A stretch of DNA of 64,000 bases, from positions 1,240,001-1,304,000 of the forward strand of contig OZ245876.1 in the NCBI GenBank assembly GCA_965229445.1, in the 5' to 3' direction. Below are positions 61,201 through 64,000 of the stretch, piece after piece. A program made the position numbers and the translations under genes. The stretch's first letter is position 1. The number at the start of each line of letters is the position of its first letter. The notes below the pieces were generated by a model. That model was not told where the DNA came from, searched no databases, and saw only the letters and a program-made list of their open reading frames with translations. The DNA is from Owenweeksia sp965229445. GTDB lineage: Bacteria > Bacteroidota > Bacteroidia > Flavobacteriales > Schleiferiaceae.

Positions 61201-61467
61201 GTAGGAAGTGTAATTGTCGAAGATCGGTGTCCATGAAATACCATTGTTCATGGTTTTCCAAACTCCGCCGGAACCAACGGCTACGTACCAAATACTTTCA
61301 TCCTCAGGATGAATGGCGATATCCGCGATACGCCCACCCATAAAGGCTGGTCCAATACTTCTCATTTTAAGTCCAGAAAAATTCTCGTCCTTCCAGGGAT
61401 TCTCCTCCTTTTGGGAATAACTAAAGAGCGGTATCAGACAAATAAGAGCTATGATGCGATAATTCAT
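58231..61467 (-). CDS. Secreted VPS10/sortilin-like BNR beta-propeller protein
   Basis: A 1078-residue secreted protein. After a signal peptide (1-18) come about ten Asp-box/BNR motifs over residues ~45-740 (SDDGGASWKKT, STDRGKSWTRT, SNDGGKTWTKL, TEDGGKNWTEI, STNQGKSWSSI), forming propellers of the sortilin/xyloglucanase-like type. The C-terminal ~340 residues have a beta-sandwich part (GFHRTAWDLRYPSP, GTFFVQLTKEENG) and a helical end. No catalytic residues of GH74 are evident and no T9SS sorting domain is present. Homologues are often labelled glycosyl hydrolase without proof. Confidence 0.85.
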   Translation of the reverse strand: MNYRIIALICLIPLFSYSQKEENPWKDENFSGLKMRSIGPAFMGGRIADIAIHPEDESIWYVAVGSGGVWKTMNNGISWTPIFDNYTSYSTGCITIDPHNTNTIWLGTGENVGGRHIGYGDGIYRSDDGGASWKKTGLEKSEHISKIIVHPKDPNIIWVACQGPLWSSGGDRGVYRSTDRGKSWTRTLGDENWVGATDLLVDPENPNILYAATWQRHRTIAAYLGGGPGTAIHRSNDGGKTWTKLENGLPKSNMGKIGLAMSPQNSQVIYAAIELDHRKGAVYRTNNAGASWEKQSDAVSGATGPHYYQELYASPHQEGRIYLMDVRVQISEDGGKTFRRMSEKYKHSDNHAMAFKQSDPNYLLFGTDGGLYESFDLGMNWRYISNMPITQFYKLAVDDAKPFYNIYGGTQDNSTQGGPSRTDNFHGIQNSDWRVVLGGDGHQPATEPGNPNIVYGQSQQGFLSRIDMATGEVIGIMPQAEADSGFERYNWDAPILVSPHKPSRIYHASHRLWRSEDRGDNWIAISGDLTRDQERIELPIMGRQQSWDNPWDFYAMSTFNTITSISESPVQANLIYVGTDDGLIQITEDGGKNWTEIDVSKLPRAPKHAYVNDIKADLHDANTVYVALDNHKHGDYRPLLYKSTNQGKSWSSISSNLPERHLVWRLVQDHVNPELLFIGTEFGIFFSINGGSRWTKIKGGMPVIPVRDLAIHKRENDLVAATFGRSFYVFDDIEVFRHLSDSTLNAKHSLFPTRKAWWYVPRAHLSFYSKKGSQGEAHFVADNPAYGAVFTYRINEDYETAAAERKKAEKELGDEENIPFPGWDEIAAEENEDKLKLWLSISNSDGKVIRKIKANTAKGFHRTAWDLRYPSPRSIGLNQGDSYGRGALVAPGTFFVQLTKEENGNITQLSDKQSFEVVPLYKSSIANPRATTRDEFWAKYDKLTRDYTAFNQGLAQSEKINKALELAYDQSAIEDASLATRISKLRKRYTMLKTQVKGNPAKLKVGEKTRPTIGDRIYAVASSLGSSTYGPTTTAVQSFSIASNELKAYQAELNKIKEEQKIVAQDIYNAGGPKVGGF

Positions 61468-61593
61468 GGATATAATCTTGAAGTATGATTTCTACTGGAG
61501 CGTGAAAATAGCAAATGGCAGCAATAAATTGCGATCGAATAGCAGTGAGAGGATTGAATGCTTCTCCCTGCCTCCATATGAGATTGAAATACT

Positions 61594-61601
61594 TAGCTTT
61601 G
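61594..61601 (+). promoter_or_regulatory. Candidate -7 box for the T9SS protein at 61627
   Basis: TAGCTTTG fits the TAnnTTTG consensus and lies 25 bases before the ATG. The upstream sequence has no TTG at the usual distance. Confidence 0.35.
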
Positions 61602-61626
61602 TGAATCCAATAATTTCACAACATTT

Positions 61627-63201
61627 ATGAAATCATCAATCAATCAATTGCGTTCTATAATTCTGACAATCACACTTTTAATGGGTTTTTCTGCCCATGC
61701 TCAGCTAGTTCAAGTACAGGGATCTACTTTTCCAAGCTTGCCAGCAACTAGTTGTACGAATACGATGATCGATGTTCAGGTAATGCTCTTATGCATAAAC
61801 ATAACCTACAACGGTGCCTCGGTAAGTGTATCCGGAAGTAATATTACGATAGACCTTGATTACAGCATGGGACCCATTTGTCTTGGGGCGATTGCAAATG
61901 TTACAGAGAATGTCAATATGGGTATGTTGCCGTCCGGCACCTATACCATCACCATAAACGGGAACCTTAACGGCACCTTTGCCTCCAGTGTGAGCAATAC
62001 TTTAACGGTAAATTCATGTTGTTCTGCCAACCCGGCTTTTACTGCTTCCACTGATACCATTTGTCCTGGGGATTCAATCTATTTTAGTAATACCAGTACT
62101 GGTGCGCTAACGAATACCTGGTATGTAAATAATAGTCAGGTTTCAACTTCGGTTAATCATGGCCAATCTTTTACAAATGCAGGTACCTACAATATAAAAC
62201 TGGTGGTTGGTGCTACGGGGTGTACGGATTCAACAGAGAAGCTCATATACGTTGTTGCAAGCAGTTTTTGCTGTCCCGTTAATCCAGGCTTTACCGCTTC
62301 AAGCTCTTCCGGATGCGCTGGCGATTCTATCTACTTTACCAACAACAGTACTGGTGCCATGAGTCAAACCTGGTATGTTGGCAGCAATGCCGTTTCAACC
62401 AATACAGATTTTGGTCAGGTTTTTAATTCGGGTGGGAATTATACCATTAGCCTGGTGGCGAGTGATGGTAGCTGTAGTGATTCCATTTTCCAGACTATTC
62501 AAATTACGGATCCAGCGGTCAACCTGGGTCCGGATACCATGATTTGCAAAACTGCTTCGGTTTTACTGGTAGCTGGTTTTGCTTATGATAGCATTATGTG
62601 GTCTGATGGATCAACCGGAGCGACCTTGAACATTGGACCGGGCACACATTTCGTAGACGTTTATAAGAACGGTTGCGTCGCATCGGATACCATCGTGGTG
62701 GGTGAGATAGCTATTGCACCTGCTGACCTTGGAGCTGATACTTCCATTTGCGCCGGCGACACCATTACCCTGGATGTTAGTCGAGCCGGATCTACCTACC
62801 TGTGGAATGACAACTCAACCAACAGTAGTCTTGCGGTTTCCGATTCAGGGATATACTGGGTCACTATAACCGAAGCCAACGGATGCTCCACTTCTGATAC
62901 CATAGAAATTGATGTTGATTCTTGTAACGCAGGCACTTCAGAATACCTAAGCAAACAACTACAGATTTTCCCGCAGCCTGCGCAGAGCGAATTATCTATA
63001 CGCCTAACTTCGGGATTCGATTTGTTTGATAATGTACGACTAATCAATTCTAATGGCCAAGTGGTAAGAGAGCACAGCTTGCAGGGCTGGACGGGTGATA
63101 TTAAAATGGATGTAGAGGATATACCAGACGGTGTGTATTTCATCCAGATTTCAGGAGGAAAACATCATGTGAATCGCGTGGTGCTGATTGGCGATAATTA
63201 G
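61627..63201 (+). CDS. T9SS-secreted protein with PKD/Ig-like domains
   Basis: A 524-residue secreted protein. A signal peptide (1-25) is followed by an N-terminal beta domain with paired Cys (~26-135). Two similar PKD-like domains (~138-212 and ~215-290) both have the pattern PGDSIYFSNTSTGAL-TWYV and CAGDSIYFTNNSTGAM-TWYV. Two Ig-like units with DTMICKTASVLL and DTSICAGDTITLD follow. The C-terminus (LQIFPQPAQSELSI to NRVVLIGDN) is a type A T9SS sorting domain with PQP in place of the usual PNP. It is probably a cell-surface adhesin. Confidence 0.88.
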   Translation: MKSSINQLRSIILTITLLMGFSAHAQLVQVQGSTFPSLPATSCTNTMIDVQVMLLCINITYNGASVSVSGSNITIDLDYSMGPICLGAIANVTENVNMGMLPSGTYTITINGNLNGTFASSVSNTLTVNSCCSANPAFTASTDTICPGDSIYFSNTSTGALTNTWYVNNSQVSTSVNHGQSFTNAGTYNIKLVVGATGCTDSTEKLIYVVASSFCCPVNPGFTASSSSGCAGDSIYFTNNSTGAMSQTWYVGSNAVSTNTDFGQVFNSGGNYTISLVASDGSCSDSIFQTIQITDPAVNLGPDTMICKTASVLLVAGFAYDSIMWSDGSTGATLNIGPGTHFVDVYKNGCVASDTIVVGEIAIAPADLGADTSICAGDTITLDVSRAGSTYLWNDNSTNSSLAVSDSGIYWVTITEANGCSTSDTIEIDVDSCNAGTSEYLSKQLQIFPQPAQSELSIRLTSGFDLFDNVRLINSNGQVVREHSLQGWTGDIKMDVEDIPDGVYFIQISGGKHHVNRVVLIGDN

Positions 63202-63268
63202 GCCTACCGAAGTTTGTGATTCAGCTTAATGATTAACGAAAATAATCCCATCATTAGGCCATGCTAAC

Positions 63269-63850
63269 TTAAAAGGAAATTCTGGTATCCTGATTTGACT
63301 TGGGATTTGCCGGGACTAATTTCAGAGCCTGGAGGAGGTGGCGTTCGTTGTGATAAATGACCACTCTGAGGGTATCCCCCAGCTTGAGTTTAATCCACTT
63401 TGAAATAGAGATGGAAGTCTTAATGCGGTTTAGGTTTTTAGATTTTGACCGTTGCAGAATTTCAATCATTTCTAAAAGTTGATTTTCAAATTCCTGCAGT
63501 ACGGAGCGATTGAGCCTCGCTCCCAGGGGGTTCATTTCTTTGAAGGTGTTCATGGACTTTGAAGCTGGCTTGGGAAGCATAGCCATAGCAAAGTAGTTTC
63601 CTAGCAAACCACTTTTAAATAATCGGCTGCTTTGCGCATCTGAATTCTGCAGGCGGCTGTTTATTTCCGGTAGATAGTATCTGCCATATCTATTTAAATG
63701 TTCAATGCATTCGAGAATGTTCCAGGATTGTTGAGATGATCGTCTAATTAATGCCTGATCATTTAAGGTTTTAAGCTGCCTGGTTTTTTGCAGGTGAGCA
63801 TTACACATCTCTGTGAGTTCATTTAACAGCATTGTGCATTCCATTTTCAT
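63269..63850 (-). CDS. DinB-superfamily protein
   Basis: A 193-residue four-helix-bundle protein. The candidate metal-site helices are WNILECIEHLNRYGRYYLPE and VIYHNERHLLQALKLV, with His in each. The ATG at 63850 is chosen; a GTG at 63889 would add 13 residues. DinB-like proteins often act as thiol-dependent transferases, but the substrate is unknown. It starts 54 bases after the Crp/Fnr-family regulator on the same strand, so the two are probably co-transcribed. Confidence 0.8.
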   Translation of the reverse strand: MKMECTMLLNELTEMCNAHLQKTRQLKTLNDQALIRRSSQQSWNILECIEHLNRYGRYYLPEINSRLQNSDAQSSRLFKSGLLGNYFAMAMLPKPASKSMNTFKEMNPLGARLNRSVLQEFENQLLEMIEILQRSKSKNLNRIKTSISISKWIKLKLGDTLRVVIYHNERHLLQALKLVPANPKSNQDTRISF

Positions 63851-63904
63851 TGATGTAGTTTCTTCAAAGATCAGGAGGTTGATTTGCACTTAGCTTGATT
63901 TGAA

Positions 63905-64000
63905 TCAAGATTTTTGCAAGCGGGAAAGAGTTTCAGGAGTCATGCGAAGGTAAGAGGCGATATACTTATGGGGCACCTCTTGAAAGAGCCTGGGACTCCG
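63905..64000 (-). CDS. Crp/Fnr-family regulator (C-terminal end only)
   Basis: The minus-strand frame enters from beyond the window edge and ends at TGA 63905. Its 31 visible residues include FQEVPHKYIASYLRMTPETL and SRLQKS, the DNA-recognition helix-turn-helix end of Bacteroidota Crp/Fnr-type regulators, commonly VPxKYIASYLGITPETLSR. The cyclic-nucleotide-binding domain would lie outside the window. The DinB-like gene follows it. Confidence 0.8.
   Translation of the reverse strand, partial: RSPRLFQEVPHKYIASYLRMTPETLSRLQKS

Overview
The window looks like chromosomal DNA of a marine or freshwater Bacteroidota, most likely a Flavobacteriales relative. The evidence is as follows. Four secreted proteins carry type IX secretion (T9SS) C-terminal sorting domains. 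A hybrid-type sensor has a regulator propeller and a Y_Y_Y domain. There is an LptD of the Bacteroidota type, a DUF6090 protein, and promoter-like TAnnTTTG -7 boxes. Few genes have a strong Shine-Dalgarno sequence. No rRNA, tRNA or CRISPR array was seen.

Layout. 1-5.6 kb: the end of a gliding-type adhesin, then a converging cytochrome c maturation operon (ccmB-C-D-E-F) whose CcmE carries a CxxxY motif instead of HxxxY. 5.6-12.6 kb: small stress and metabolic genes and a 1233-residue T9SS protein built from 15 Cys-rich units, 14 of them in a recent 0.67-kb duplication. 12.7-15.6 kb: mtaB, an inositol-phosphatase-like gene and an alpha/beta hydrolase. 15.6-21.5 kb: a long minus-strand run with an MCE lipid-transport protein, a two-part Fe-S oxidoreductase, a HAD phosphatase, a lipoprotein and a cell wall amidase. 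The amidase diverges from lptD. 24.3-26.4 kb: a decayed patch with an IS3 remnant, a DUF1801 pseudogene and two related perfect hairpins. 26.4-31.6 kb: a NarL-type regulator and its probable sensor kinase enclosing a secreted BNR protein. 31.8-36.6 kb: pabA/trpG-like, ridA, M48 protease, DUF4870, DUF4389 and lpdA. 36.6-40.3 kb: poorly characterised genes and pseudogenes.

40.3-49.3 kb is the accessory region. Its centre is a tightly packed minus-strand operon (41.4-48.3 kb): XRE regulator, type III-like DNA methyltransferase (Mod), type III-like helicase-nuclease (Res), TcmP and DUF5131 (Gp37/Gp68). A perfect inverted repeat overlaps a TAAATTTG promoter box just ahead of the XRE gene. A similar 47-base sequence lies on each side of the operon. 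This is the best candidate for a composite defence system in the window.

49.7-53.6 kb: a double OmpA-domain protein, a DUF1569 protein and a membrane-anchored patatin in one overlapping operon. 53.8-58.1 kb: a fasciclin lipoprotein, then the conserved thrS-infC-rpmI-rplT operon, in which infC appears to start with CTG. 58.2-64 kb: a large VPS10/BNR-type secreted protein, another T9SS protein, a DinB-like protein and the C-terminus of a Crp/Fnr regulator at the window edge.
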